Origin: Ditylenchus dipsaci
Taxonomy: Eukaryota; Nematoda; Chromadorea; Rhabditida; Anguinidae
Reading direction: 5' to 3'
Length of the DNA stretch: 64,000 nt
Assembly: GCA_004194705.1 (NCBI GenBank)
Contig: SADC01000910.1
Span: 186,001-250,000 of the forward strand
The translations under genes and the position numbers were made by a program. Positions 34,268 to 46,000 of this stretch are shown here, one piece after another (the first letter of the stretch is position 1; each line of letters opens with the position of its first letter). Under the pieces are notes generated by a model. It was not told the origin of the DNA and made no database searches. It saw nothing but the letters and a program-made list of their open reading frames with translations.

Positions 34268-34504
34268 AATTTTTTTTTGACTTCAACAAAAGAATTTAAA
34301 ATTTATGCAATCCCGGGCTGACGGGGCAGAAAAGCCTAGGATAAATAACAATTCATATTTAGGTTCCCTATTTATGAATTTTTTTAATTTTGGTTTTGAT
34401 TTGTATTTCTGAGGAAATTTCTGGTAGTGAAAAGCCCCAGAAAAGAAATTTACGGCATTTTAAACTTTTGCGTTATAGCAAGACTAGCACAGTTTTTAAA
34501 AAAC
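34268..34504. other. no gene seen downstream of Argonaute stop
   Basis: AT-rich sequence. No further PIWI-like coding block was recognised between the stop at 34267 and the repeats beginning near 34.5 kb. Confidence 0.45.
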
Positions 34505-34765
34505 ATTCGGGCCCTATACTAGAAGAGGACATTTTTTTGCCTTGGTCCCCCCTGTTGTTTTTTCATCACTTTTTGGTCCTTTTTTGTCATTCTTTTTGTT
34601 TATATGGTTTATTTGAAAAAGCTCGTTGATCAAATTATGAAAATTACGCCTAGATATGCTTTGTTGTTGTTAATGCCAGAAATAAAAAAGACCAAAAAAG
34701 TGATGAAAAAACAACAGGGGGGCCCAGGCAAAAAAAAGGTCCTCTTCTAGTATAGTGCCAAAATG
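34505..34765. repeat. fold-back element
   Basis: The left arm GGGCCCTATACTAGAAGAGG ... CCCCCCTGTTGTTTTTTCATC is inverted at 34685-34760 (GATGAAAAAACAACAGG ... CCTCTTCTAGTATAG). Part of the arm resembles the fold-back at 2340-2590. Confidence 0.7.
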
Positions 34766-35331
34766 TCAATGAGCACTGGATAAAATGACGTTTTTTCGAA
34801 AATGGTCAAAATGTCCTTTTTTAAATGGTCAATTAGCTAAAATAATTTGAAGACAAAGAAAGGAATTTCCCCGTAGTTAAGCACCAGTTATTGAGATTTT
34901 TAATATTTGTCATGAGACAAAAGTCATGAGACAAACGAGACGAAAACAACCAAAACGGCATATGCCAAGTAGTTCAGCAAAAAAAAGTTATCGAATAGGA
35001 TATGACTCATACCGATATCAGCTTTACCCACTGTTGATGCTTCTTGTTAGAGCAGTTAATCATGCCTCATAATAAGGACATAAAATACATTGAAAAAGAC
35101 TTTGAAATATAGTGTGGCCCAATTTTTTCTCATGAATGAATTTTAGCCATATCTTTTTAATTTTTCATAATTTCAACAAAATCTTTTTTGTTCAAAAGCT
35201 GACACTCTAGGCGATTAAAAAACACCTAACTGGCAGAGAAATCTACGAACAAACAAATATGTTGTAAAGGCACTAAATACTAATTACTATTTATAACTTT
35301 TGACTAAATAAAGTGGTGAAAATGAGGAATA

Positions 35332-35500
35332 CAGTCTACTCTCGATAAACTGGCACCCCTGGGACCAGCCTGGGGTGCCAGTTTAGTGGGATGTTACTTT
35401 GCCTAATTTCTCGGTCGGCCAGCCAAATAGGGCTTTTTCAAAGTGCCAGTTTATCGAGGGTGCCAGTTTATTGGAGTGCCAGTTTAACGAGAGTAGACTG
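35332..35500. mobile_element. pogo-type MITE, TA duplication
   Basis: Ends CAGTCTACTCTCGATAAACT and TTTAACGAGAGTAGACTG are inverted and flanked by TA on both sides. The motif GGTGCCAGTTTA is repeated four times inside. Confidence 0.8.
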
Positions 35501-35513
35501 TATGAGTGAAATC

Positions 35514-36425
35514 TCTATATAGTATTTGGGTCGGGTGGGTCACACTTTTTATGATTTACCAAATTTATTTACCAAATTTTGAGCCACTTTTATAAAGAAA
35601 GTCGGTGTTGATGTTTTATAATGGTGAAAACTAGAGAATCTCAGCTACAAAATGAGCTATTGAACAGTGGATTTTGAAAGGTTTTAGGGGTCGAACTGGT
35701 CCGGACAAGCTCTAAACTCAGTGTTTTTAGGTGTACTTTTTCCTATTTTTTAACTTCAGACCCAATTTTGAGCCACTTTTATACAAAAGTCGGTGTTGAT
35801 GTTTTATGATGGTGAAAACTAGAGAATCTGAGCTACAAAATAAACTATTAACCTGTAAGGTTAGAAAAGTGAAAAGGGTCGAACTGGCCCGGACAAGCTC
35901 TCAACTCAGTGGGTTTTTAGGTGTACTTTTTCCTATTTTTTAACTTCAGACCCAATTCTGAGCCACTTTTATAGAGAAAGTCGGTGATTATGTTTCATGA
36001 TGGTGAAAACTGAAGAATCTCAGCTACAAAATGAGTTATTAACCAGTGATGTTAGAAGAGTGTAAGGTCTCGAACTGGTACGGACAAGCTCTCAAGTCAG
36101 TTGCTTTTTAGGTGAAATTTTTCCTATTTTTAACTTCAGACACAATTTTGAGCCACTTTTATAGAGAAAGTTAGTGTTGATGTTTCATCATGGTGAAAAC
36201 AAAAGAATCTCAGCTACAAAATGAGCTATTTAACAGTGGATTTTAAAAAGTGAACGGGTTTGAACTGCCCGGACAAGCTCAAAACTCATTGGTTTCTCAG
36301 GTGTGGATTTAAGGTGGATGTTCCGGTTCAAACCCAATTTTTGGCCAGTTTTTGCCGATTAATGTCAAATATCTTTGCGGAACCCTCAAGTTCAACATCT
36401 CGGCTTCCTTTTAAGCACAATCACC
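35514..36425. repeat. tandem repeat, about 190-bp unit, four copies
   Basis: GAGCCACTTTTATA begins units at about 35582, 35773, 35962 and 36153; each unit carries GATGGTGAAAACT and a CCGGACAAGCTC block. It starts with CTCTATATAGTATTTGGGTC next to the MITE and ends with TTGCGGAACCCTCAAGTTCA. Both ends match the repeat at 21825-22545 in inverted orientation. Confidence 0.8.
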
Positions 36426-36435
36426 TACAATCGAA

Positions 36436-37495
36436 ATGGATAGGCGAGGATGGGCGAGGGTAGGCGAGGAGAGGCGAGGATGGGCAAGGGTAGGCGAGGA
36501 TGGGCGAGGGTAGGCGAGGATAGGCGAGGGTAGGCGAGGATAGGCGAGGATGGGCAAGGGTAGGCGAGGAAAGGCGAGGATGGGCAAGAGCAGGTGAGAA
36601 TGGGCGAGGATGGCAAGGGTAGGCGAGGATGGGCGAGGATGTGTGAGGGTAGGCGAGGATAGGCGAGGGTAGGCGAGGATGTGTGAGGGTAGGCGAGGAT
36701 AGGCGAGGATGGGCAAGAGCAGTGAAATGGCGAGGAGGCAAGGGTAGGCGAGGATGGGCGAGGATGTGTGAGGTAGGCGAGGATAGCGAGGGTAGGCGAG
36801 ATGTGAGGGTAGGCGAGATAGGCGAGGATGGGCAAGGTAGGCGAGAATGGCCGAATTGATGAGGGTAGGCGAGAATAGCGAGTTAGCGAGTATTTGAGGT
36901 AGGCGAGAAATAGGCGAGGTTAGGCGATGTGTGATAGGCGATAGGAAGCGAGGATGGGAGGTAGGCGAAAGAGCGAGGTGGCATTAGGCGAGAGATGGCG
37001 AGGATGTGTGAGGTAGGCGAGATAGGCGAGTAGGCGAGATGTGTGAGGGTAGGCGAGATAGGCGAGGATGGCAAAGTGTGGGGGATAGGCGAGGTAGGCG
37101 AGAGGCAAAACTAGGTGAGGATGGGCGAGATGGGCGAGGTAGGCGAGGATAATAGAGGATAGGCGAGGATTTGAGTAGGCGAGGATAGGCGAGAGGCAGG
37201 GTAGCGAAATGGGCGAGGTGTGAGGTAGCGAGAATAGGCGATTAGGCGAGGATGTGAGGGTAGGCGAGGATAGGCGAGGATGGCGAGGTAGGCGAGGATA
37301 GGCGAGGGTAGGCGAGGATAGGCGAGGATGGCAAGGTAGCGAGGATAGCGAGGTAGGCGAGGCGAGAGGATAGGCGAGGATGGCGAGGAGCGAGAGGGCG
37401 AGTGGTGCGAGGGTAGGCGAGGATGTGTGAGGGTAGGCGAGGATAGCGCAGGGTAGCGAGATAGGCGAGGATGGGCAAGGGTAGGTAGAGTAGCT
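36436..37495. repeat. TAGGCGAGGA minisatellite, about 1.06 kb
   Basis: About a hundred tandem variants of a 10-bp unit, NAGGCGAGGN (TAGGCGAGGA, TGGGCGAGGG and others), with a higher-order phrase including GATGTGTGAGGGTAGGCGAG. The second half contains many one-base losses. Long overlapping minus-strand ORFs (SSPTLAHPRLPSPILAYP-like) exist in all three frames, as expected for a stop-poor repeat, and are not called. Confidence 0.9.
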
Positions 37496-37924
37496 TAGTC
37501 AACAGGTAGGGTGGATGATCTACCCTAACCATTAACGCACTCGGAAGATAAATCTACCGAACTACTAATGTACATGACCAACTAATGTTCCCGAACAACA
37601 TAGGCGCCGATAGGCGCCTGCAGACCTTAGTCATAGTTGTTGTTGTCCATTGAAATTTGGTGTGTTTAAATAACAATTTCTCTGCAAATGAGGTGTTATT
37701 AAATTGCCCAGAGTGTCAAATTTCAAACAAAGAGATTTCGACGAAATCATGAAAAATAAAAAAATTATGGCCGAAATTCATTCATGAGAAAAAGTTGGGC
37801 CACTCTGTACCCAAAATACAAGTTTATTTACAATGTGTGCATTGAATAAATTAAGAACTTCATTGACTTAAAAGGAATTTAAAAAAAAACTGAACATTGC
37901 GTAGTTTAGCACCAGCTGACATCT

Positions 37925-40900
37925 TCACTTGAGGTAACTGAGCATACGCAAACCTTGAAAGCGACTCTGACTATCAAAGTTTAATGCTCTTGATCTGATA
38001 GCGAAATATAGGCATAAGTATGCTGCCGGCTCAAAGTTCAGGTAAAATTTGTGTGCAAATAGTTCAGGACGAGTTAACAAGTTGCTTAAGTCACCAACTC
38101 CGAAAACACAGGATCCATTCACAGTCCCACCTAAAAAAATTGTTTACACAGTAAGTTGTATATGGCCTTACCAAAACAGGGGTATATTCAGGAGAATACC
38201 AAACTTGGTAACGGGATATATAGTAGTTACGCAATACAAACGGCTCTTCTGGAGTCGGCTTTACTTTGTTACCAGAAATATTTGGTTTTGAGTTGCTATT
38301 GAGCTGGGAACGTTCATGAAATATTTTGGAATAAAAAGCTGATGCATCAAAGGAATGAGGAATTGGAAAATCTGTAAAACAGAAAGTTTTGACAACTTTT
38401 TTTGCAAAAGTGGATAACATGAATTGTTTACCTGCTATATTTCCAGCTATAGTAGCCCACAGAGACTCATCAGGACAGTATGTTTTCTTGAGAAAATTAG
38501 CAGATCTCTAACTTTCTCGCTCGCCACAATTGCATCTACAGTTGCTCGTGGAAGCAGAGAAGAAAGACTTGATTTCCACAAATACAAAGGGGTGCTTCCT
38601 AAAATATTTATATTCTTTGAAACCAGTGATGTGCTCCCAAAAATTTCGGCTCCTGCTCTGGCTCTTGGCTCCTGCCTCAAAATTTTGGCTCCTGCTCTGG
38701 CTCTTGGCTCGGAGCAGGAGCGCTCGGAGCCAAGAGCAGAGCTCATATACAACTATATTTTTGAACATTTTCACAACATTCTTAAAAGTGTTTTGAAAAC
38801 CGTTACTACTGGTAATCTACTTGTAATTTACCTAGCTTTCCATATTTCGTTAAGTAGGGGAATGCACATCGAGAAGCGAATATTTTGAACTCTCAGGCTT
38901 GATTCCACGGCTACACACCCTATTTTTAGTCCATTTTCAGTAGGTCAACTCACTACTAAGGTCAAAAAGTATCGAGCAGTCTATTGCAACCGTTTCCAGC
39001 ACTTTTTTACTGTCAGCAACTGCCTTAATTTTGCGATTTCATGCATATGACCATCACAATAAGGAGAAACCAACTATAAACCATTTACTTTGGGTTTCAT
39101 CACCTACTTTTCCACTCATTTTACTGAGTTCTCGTAAGGTTATATTTTTTTAGAGTTAGATGGATATTATTTAACACCAAAATCGGTAAAAAACTTGGGT
39201 AAGATTCGACCCTGCGACAAAAGAGTGTATTTGAAGGGTATGATGGCACAAATAAAACATTTTTGGATTTTAGCTCTAACTACCTTTTACTTTTTTTCTT
39301 TCTGTGATAGCTTGAAACAAAGCCTAGAATCTTGACTACACATTGGTATATAAAACGTTTAGAGCATTAAAAAAAGTCAAAAGGTATCAATCAAAGAAAT
39401 AAAAGAATAATCCAAAATGAATATTCTTACGAACTAAAAGCGATTTTAGGTGGTGTTTTGGCTGCAACTCAGCCGGGGCAGTGGTTCAAGCGTGCTCTGA
39501 TGGTGTTGTTGAATATCCAAGAGCTAGAGCATCATTTTATACTAAAATCATGCATAAAACATGAAAAAATGCAGTAAGAAAAGTGTGCATCCACTGGGAA
39601 TCGAACTTGAGAGTTTAAAATATTCGCTCCTCGATGTGAAGCAAAAAGCAAAAGTAGTGAACTTTAAAATTTTCGCTCTTGGCTCCTGCCCCAAATTTTT
39701 TGGCTCCTGCTCTGGCTCTTGGCTCCTGCCTCCATAATTTTGGCTCCTGCTCTGGCTCTTGTCTCGGAGCAGGAGCGCTCGGAGCCAAGAGCGGAGCTGC
39801 GCACATCACTGTTTGAAACTAACACTAACACTGGACTTATTTCAGTCTATATTTAGAAGCACAACTTTTTTGGCTATGAGCCCTTTTCCGTTTTGGTTAA
39901 TATTCATATTTTTGAGTGGTTAAAAAAAATTAAAAATAAGTTAATTGAATGCTTCAACATGTTACTGTTTTTATCATTTTAGTAGTTTTCTGTTATAGTC
40001 TTATCTAAAAAAGGTGTTTTTAAGTTCTGTCTTCGTATATACTACGTTACAGCTAAGGTAATATCAATTCACACATTTTTTTAAACAGTGTATAAAATCG
40101 CCTTATTGAATCGTAATCGCTGGATCAAATCACCGTTATACCATTATATAGATTTGTATATTTTTATTGAAATATTTAACTAACATTTTAGCACCTCTCA
40201 AGCGTCTTTTCTGAAATGCTGTCACTTCTGCATTGATGGTTCCATTAAGGTGTTTAAAAATGCGTACCATCTCTAGATTAGTTTTTAGTGGTAGGTCCTT
40301 AATACAAAAAGATAACAAACAGGAAAGGAAATTCGCCACTTTGTAAGATGACAAAAATTACTCTTCTATAATTCGTATTGCTGTTTTTTCTGGCACTATA
40401 TAAGGTTACAGCATTTTCGGTCGTTTAAATAATTTTCGCTTTTTATTAATTCGTAATACCTGATTGGTGATGTTCGGTTCACAAGAAAATTGTGCATTGG
40501 ATGAGCTCATTCTGTATTTGTAATACAGTCAAGTCGCTCTAGTTTCTAATGATATATCATTTATTGCATCATCTCATAAAAATTTAATACGATATTGTTG
40601 TTCGGATTTGGTTCATACTTTTACCTTTTTGTATTACATTTTTCTGAGATGATGCAATAAATGATACATCATTAGAAACTAGAGATTCAGGGCTACATGT
40701 TAAACAAAAATATTTTTACGGTTGGAAAACACCGAGAAATACTAATTTTAACGATTTGTTCTGGTCACCTTATATGAAAACTCTACTGTACTGAATAAAC
40801 TGGGTACCGAATAAAATGTGTAAGCTTTAAAGTCTTACGAGAAGATAAAATCTTTAAAAAAATTATTAATGTTTACTAATTTTTTTCAGGACTTGCAGAT

Positions 40901-42127
40901 ATCTTTGAAAATCGCTCAAAATAAAGACATTTTAGGGTATTTTACTGAAAATTTTATCTGGCTGCTAAAAAATTTAAAAAAAACTTTGACTTAAAATTTA
41001 AAAAATAGGATTTGGATTCCCGAAAACGACAAATCTAATAAATAAGGACGTCTGAATCGTAACTTTGCTTATATTTGAAAATATAAACGATACGTAGAAA
41101 TGCCAAGTGTTGTCAAAAAAGTGTCAAGTTTTTGTTTTGGTCAAAAAGGCGAAAATCTGCCAAGTTTTTGTGAAAAATGCCAAGTTTTCGAAAATCTGTC
41201 AAGTTTTTATGAAAATCCTCCAGATCATAGACTAAGCCGGCATATTTCATTGACCGAATGATAGAACATCCGTTTGTTGTTGTTTCAGCTTGAAAAATAC
41301 GCTTTACTTGAGACATAATGAATATAACAAGTATATACAGAAGTGAGTACATTTTACTAAAACTGGGCACATTTTCACAAAAACTTGGCAGATTATCGAA
41401 TAACTTGGCACTTTTTCACGAAAAGCTTCGCAGATGTTTGCCTCTTAGACTAAAACAAAAACAACTTGGCACTTTTTCACGAAAAAATTAACAATTTTTT
41501 GCCCAAAACTTGGCATTTTTCCGTTTTCTTCATTTGAAAATTGGCATTGTTTGAAGCTAATTTTACATCAAAAAATATTGTTTTACAAAATTTAAACAAC
41601 GTTGTTACAACTTAGTAAAAAGGTCACCACGCCACTGAGATACTGAAAATTATCTAATATTTTCGTAATTTTCTTAAAAAACAAAAAAACCTGAACATAT
41701 TTCCAAGAATGGTGTAGCTGAGAAAGGTAACGCAAGCATGTCATAACAGCTCTGACTATTGTATAGCCACACCACTTTACTTTGTCAAGTTGCTTTAAAA
41801 AAGTTGTAAGTAAAATCCATTATGCGTAAATCAAAATACTGACAAGAACAAAGACATTAGGAAAGCAATCCGCCAAAAGATTCATGTCATCTTTAAAAAG
41901 ATCACTACTTTTCGCATCCACTGCTATACAGTAAACGTTTGGGGTTGGTATATAGCGCTTAGCAACAAATAGACCTAAAATTTCTAAAATTTTTCTTTTG
42001 TGGAATAAAAACACAAACCTGAACAGAAGATTTGTAAACCAACATGGAATATGCAAGCGGGTATTCTCGCTCTTCTTCTGAAAGAGGAAGATCAGGAAAA
42101 GCAAGTCTTTCTCGAAGTGCTTCACAT
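37925..42127 (-). CDS. core-2/I-type beta-1,6-N-acetylglucosaminyltransferase-like protein
   Basis: Family GT14 (GCNT), Golgi type II enzymes that branch O-glycans by adding GlcNAc. Exons on the minus strand: 42127-42019 (LPLSEEEREYPLAYSMLVYK), 41974-41844 (PTPNVYCIAVDAKSSDLF ... FPNVFV, the donor-binding start of the GT14 domain), about 40345-40190 (DLPLKTNLEMVRIFKHLNG), 38598-38432 (VRDLL ... YCPDESLWATIAGNIAG, matching the YSPDEYLWAT motif), 38371-38150 (YSPEYTPVLVRPYTTYC) and 38130-37925 (VNGSCVFGVGDLSNLL ... FAHKFYLNFEP, stop TGA). The exon for the segment after FPNVFV was not found, nor the exon with the cytoplasmic tail and signal anchor. A one-base loss in a T run near 38490 breaks the frame between VRDLL and YCPDESLW. 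Introns hold SINE-like and fold-back repeats. Confidence 0.87.
38600..39830. repeat. pair of related GGCTCCTGCTCTGGCTCTT repeats with SINE-like part
   Basis: Tandem variants of GGCTCCTGCTCTGGCTCTT occur at 38645-38745 and 39675-39800, each ending with a GGAGCAGGAGCGCTCGGAGC palindrome. Next to the second copy, on the minus strand, is AGTTCGATTCCCAGTGG, which fits a tRNA box B; a diverged inverted copy of this part lies at 38870-38915. I read this as two insertions of one tRNA-derived SINE-like element with a GC-rich body. Confidence 0.5.
40531..40690. repeat. fold-back element in GCNT intron
   Basis: CTCTAGTTTCTAATGATATA ... GCATCATCTCA and its inverse meet near 40605. Confidence 0.65.
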
Positions 42128-42179
42128 CTTAAAAATAAATGGTGTCGCAAAGTTCTTGATAGCAAAAGTACATATGTTC

Positions 42180-43060
42180 CGTAGAATTAGTACAAACATT
42201 TCTTTTGTACCTTTTGGCTGAAATGCACTATTTCGCACTTGCCCAAAATGACCCCAAATCAGGTTTTTTTCAACGTTTTAGCATTTAAAACATATGGAAA
42301 ACATGTATTCAGGGTGCGGCCGACAATTTTTGAAAGACAAATTTGACCAAAAATTTGACTTTTTGTCTTGGCCCGCCAAGGAAATAAGGATGAAAGTGAA
42401 AGTGGCCTCTCTTATTCCCTTCCCCTCTTTATACAGATGCCATATGCACAGTTCAAAAACATCATAATTTATGACGTTTCGCCTCTTAATTTATGAAAGG
42501 CAAAGGCAATGTCATGCAATTTAAAAATAAAATTTTATAATAAAAAGTTTACTGAAAACAATTTTTTAGAGCTAAAAGAGTGTTTGTACTCATGCCCGTA
42601 CTCCTATTCACACTTGTACTCGTACTTGCCTCTCGTACTCGCCCTCGTAGTACTAGTACAAGTCCGAAGCAACGCTTGTGATGTCATTTCAAAATTTTGG
42701 CGGGAATTCCGTTACTTTGAGTGCACGAAAGTTTGATTAAATTGGAAGCGTTAATAACAAGATTTTTTTGTTCTTTTTTAATAATAACTGATCCACGTTG
42801 TAACGCCGATCAGGATTTACAAAACCTACTTTCACAGAAATTTTTTAAAATCTTAGCGTCGAGCGTTTCATACTCGACTTTTAAATGCATTATTAATTTT
42901 AAAAATAAAGTAGTCCACAGAAAAAGGTCTATAAGTCAAATAAGCACAAAGTTTTGGTCAAAAAATATTTTTTCAAAAATTGTTTTCTTGTTGTTTTTTT
43001 CAGTTTTTTCATAAAAATGTGAATTTTTTAATTAAATTTCTTTGATATTTACGTCTTTTT
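42180..43060. other. no gene seen
   Basis: AT-rich with a low-complexity (TACTCGT/CTCGTA) stretch at 42590-42665. The missing 5' exon of the glycosyltransferase was looked for here and not found. Confidence 0.45.
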
Positions 43061-43063
43061 TAA

Positions 43064-43448
43064 AGGACCCTGTCTCTTCCTTATCATAGCAATTTCAAAG
43101 GTTTGAATGCGCGCGGGACCACACACTTTTTGTCAATAATAATTTCGAATTATTTTTTTGTTTGCGCTTATTGTTCAGAAAATAAACTTGTAAATTCGTT
43201 CAAAATATAGAACCATTCAATAGTCGAGCCCAACGTTGCTTGACAATGCCAGATTGTACTACTAATCCGACTTCCACTGCTCCATAACTTTCACTGCCGA
43301 AATGTGACTTATATCGAATACAACATAACGTTTAAAATTTAAAATGCAAAAAAAATAATTTAAGAAGATTATTGACAAAATCTATGTGGTCCCGCGCGCA
43401 TTCAAACCTTTGAAATTGCCATGATAAGGAAGAGACAGGGTCCTTTAA
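43064..43448. repeat. fold-back element
   Basis: AAGGACCCTGTCTCTTCCTT ... GGTTTGAATGCGCGCGGGACC and its inverse (GGTCCCGCGCGCATTCAAACC ... AGGGTCCTTTA) border a 230-bp AT-rich centre. Confidence 0.75.
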
Positions 43449-45070
43449 GGGAGAAGAAATTTATATACGCATCGCCGAAGTCACAGGTTAGACTACCACT
43501 GGGTAAAACACTCATTTTTACTTTCTTTTCTTCTCCAACTGGTAGTATTGATTCAAGTGGGTGTATCGATCTTACTGGCTGGATCTATCAAACTTTCTGG
43601 ATCGCTCTAACTGGCAATCACGTCAATTAATCAAAATCAATTTAGGTCGATTTTGTTTATTTGATCGATACAATTACCCCAATAAAGTTGATAAGATCGA
43701 TTTAAGTAGTTAATAGAAGTGATAACAGCTTAGCAAGTTTAGCCTCCAATTGTACACAATCTTTTAAAAACCAAGCTCTAATCATGCTACGCCATTTATC
43801 AAAATATTGTCCGAGCATAGACAATAAAATCGATCTATACAAAACCAGTGAAGTATCAATCGAGCTAAGCAGAATCAAAAAAGCGCAAGAGTCGATCCAA
43901 AGAATAACAGTGAAAAACAGTTTTGCAAATTTTAGATAATTCACAATTGATACGAAAAGCAGACGCAGCGATTAAAAAAAGTCCATACACTTAGAAATCG
44001 GCGTAGAAAACGACAGAATTACGCAAATCAATCAAATTAAAAAAAACAACTACGAAAAAAAGCAACGGCGAAAATATAGCGACTACAAAATGAAAACGAA
44101 AAAAATCAAAGGTGCGCGCAGCAGTCCCGGCTCTGGAAACTAGTAAATAACTAAAACGAGCCAAAAATAAAAAGCAGTTAATTTCACAGATTAGGCAGTA
44201 CTTTTCAATATATATATATATGTTTCATTACACATATTTGGTGTTTAAAATAGTCAATAGTTTGAAAATATGGCAAAAATATATGTGAATTTTCCCTGTT
44301 CTTCTCTCTACTTGAAAAATCACGAAATTTGTTCGGGATCCCGAAATTTTTTTTCTGAAATCCCGATCCCGAATTTTTTTTGGCCGAAAATCCCGTTCCG
44401 AAATCCCGCCCGAACAAGTTTCATCATCTCTACCGTTTAGCCAATAAAAGAAAATGCTTTAAAAAATTTTAAACTCACTAACGCATTCAAAAAAACCTAC
44501 TTGTTTGTAGTATTTTTGAAAAGACGTTTTCGGAACATTTTTTTATTGAAGGTATAATTTTTCACAAAATTTAAAAGGTTTTCATTATCTTCAGTTGATA
44601 TTCTTAATTTAGAGCACTTTCCTGCTATTTGTTTGAAGCCTGGCAATCTTTTTGTCAAATATTTGATTTGGGTTTTTAGAGTCACATGGATTTTTTCGTC
44701 TTTTATAAATTTAGAAGGTCTTAAAACACATTGCTAAATTTTTTTTATTGAATAAAATAATTTAATTTGTATAATTTTTGAAATTTTAATGTAACCAACC
44801 TTTCTGTAAAATAATATTCTGTTTGTATTAAAAGTAATAAAAAAGCAGCTAAGCAAAATAATAAAATAAATAAAACAGATGGAATACGAAAAAGTCTGAC
44901 ATGCATCTGAAATCGATGCATTTTATTAAATAAAACGGTTTTTAACATTTATGTAAACTTCTGTTTTGGGTGAAAAAATCCGCACCCCGGTTTATTATAA
45001 CAAAACGGAAACTATTGGTTGTAATTTTTGTCGGTTCTGACTCAGAATTTAAACTTTTTCACGTTTTTTC
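43449..45070. other. no clear gene; ATCGAT-rich and CCCGAAAT-rich repeats
   Basis: 43540-44050 is rich in GATCGAT-like words and has short Lys/Ser-rich ORF pieces with no recognisable domain. 44325-44415 is a run of CCCGAAAT/CCCGATCC variants. The remaining AT-rich DNA shows nothing I can support. Confidence 0.4.
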
Positions 45071-45073
45071 ATA

Positions 45074-45240
45074 CAGTCCGGTTGCTATAGTACGGTCGCT
45101 GGGGTCACCGAAAAAGCGCACTATAGCGAGAGTTCAATTTATCGAGAATTGACTGTATACTGAACTATTTGGTCATCGAACAAGGCGCACTATAACGACA
45201 GTCCGCACTTTAGCGGGAGCGCACTAGAGCGAGAGAGGAC
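45074..45240. mobile_element. pogo-type MITE(s)
   Basis: CAGTCCGGTTGCTATAGTAC after TA starts the element and GAGAATTGACTG followed by TA is an inverted end at 45155. GCGCACTATA(A/G)CGA motifs continue to 45240, so a second, overlapping copy may be present. Confidence 0.6.
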
Positions 45241-45391
45241 TTAAGTTCCCTTTCATTCCCTTCCTCTCCCAATACACATTTTTTTAATTTTCGACACACA
45301 CAATGATACTTTAAAAATCACACTTCACATAAACTACATCTTTATATAACTAGAGGGTTAGTTATATAAAGGTCCCGGGGTCCGCTATATA

Positions 45392-45670
45392 CAGTCGACT
45401 CTCTCCATAGTGATCACCCAAAAAGTTCGTTCCCGCCTAGGGTCCGATCCTTTTTTACCCCAGTTTCTGAAGGCTTTTACTAATTCTGTTTATGCAGTCT
45501 TGTCTCAAATATAGTAAGGATTCCGATTTCACCGATCGTTTTTCGAAAAACCACGATTTTTTTTCGCTAAAAAAGCAAAAACTCTCCATAGTGATCACCC
45601 TTTTTCAAAAACGGTGATCACTATGGAAAGTTTTTGCTTTTTTAGCGAAAAAAATCGTGGTTTTTCGAAA
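45392..45670. mobile_element. pogo-type fold-back, right end missing
   Basis: CAGTCGACTCTCTCCATAGT after TATA starts the element. The interior CCGCCTAGGGTCCGA and a GTGATCACTATGG/CCATAGTGATCAC hairpin follow. It continues directly into the repeat at 45690, without the second terminus, so that repeat probably inserted into it. Confidence 0.6.
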
Positions 45671-45689
45671 AACTTGATGATCAAGAGTA

Positions 45690-46000
45690 CTTCTCGGAAT
45701 GATGTCTAAGGTAAGTGTGTGCGCGCATCTCTAACTCTCAAGCCCCTGCGCCCCCTTCGGGGGCGCAGGGGGCTTGGGGGCTTGGAGTTGAGATGCGCAC
45801 ACCCACATACCTTAGACACAAATCACTCGAAAGTAACTCTGGATGCATGAAAAAGCATGGATACTAGAGCTTCTTTATGCGGTAGGCCCCAGTATTCAAA
45901 ACTATGTTCAACATCTTCTTGTTAGTGTTCCCTGTATGATTAGTGGCCCCTTTTATTTCCTTCCACTTCTTTTACAACCTTTATTCCTTAAAAAACCAAA
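45690..46000 (+). repeat. second copy of the ATG-plus-donor hairpin segment
   Basis: Highly similar to 16785-16995: the ATGTCTAAGGTAAGTG start, the hairpin (here a perfect GCGCCCCCTTCGGGGGCGC loop), the ACCTTAG acceptor and the exon up to AACTATGTTCAACATCTT. After this the two copies differ. No long C-stretch terminal arms accompany this copy. Confidence 0.7.

Larger units (their letters stand above)
35111..37810. mobile_element. inverted pair enclosing nested repeats
   Basis: GTGGCCCAANTTTTTCTCATG and the following 150 bp at 35111-35275 are found inverted at about 37610-37810. Between them lie a TA-flanked MITE, the 190-bp tandem repeat and the minisatellite. The simplest reading is an older element opened by later insertions. 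Confidence 0.55.

Noticed and set aside
36411..36835. Three overlapping minus-strand ORFs of about 100-136 codons
   Set aside because: They are all frames of the 10-bp AGGCGAGG repeat, open simply because the unit has no stops.
36436..37495. Regularly spaced short repeats as a CRISPR array
   Set aside because: There are no unique spacers of constant length; the units abut each other and the context is a eukaryotic minisatellite.
38447..38796. Several overlapping ORFs near the GCNT exon
   Set aside because: Only the stretch 38432-38598 on the minus strand aligns with the GT14 family; the rest is the GGCTCCTGCTCTGG repeat and shadows.
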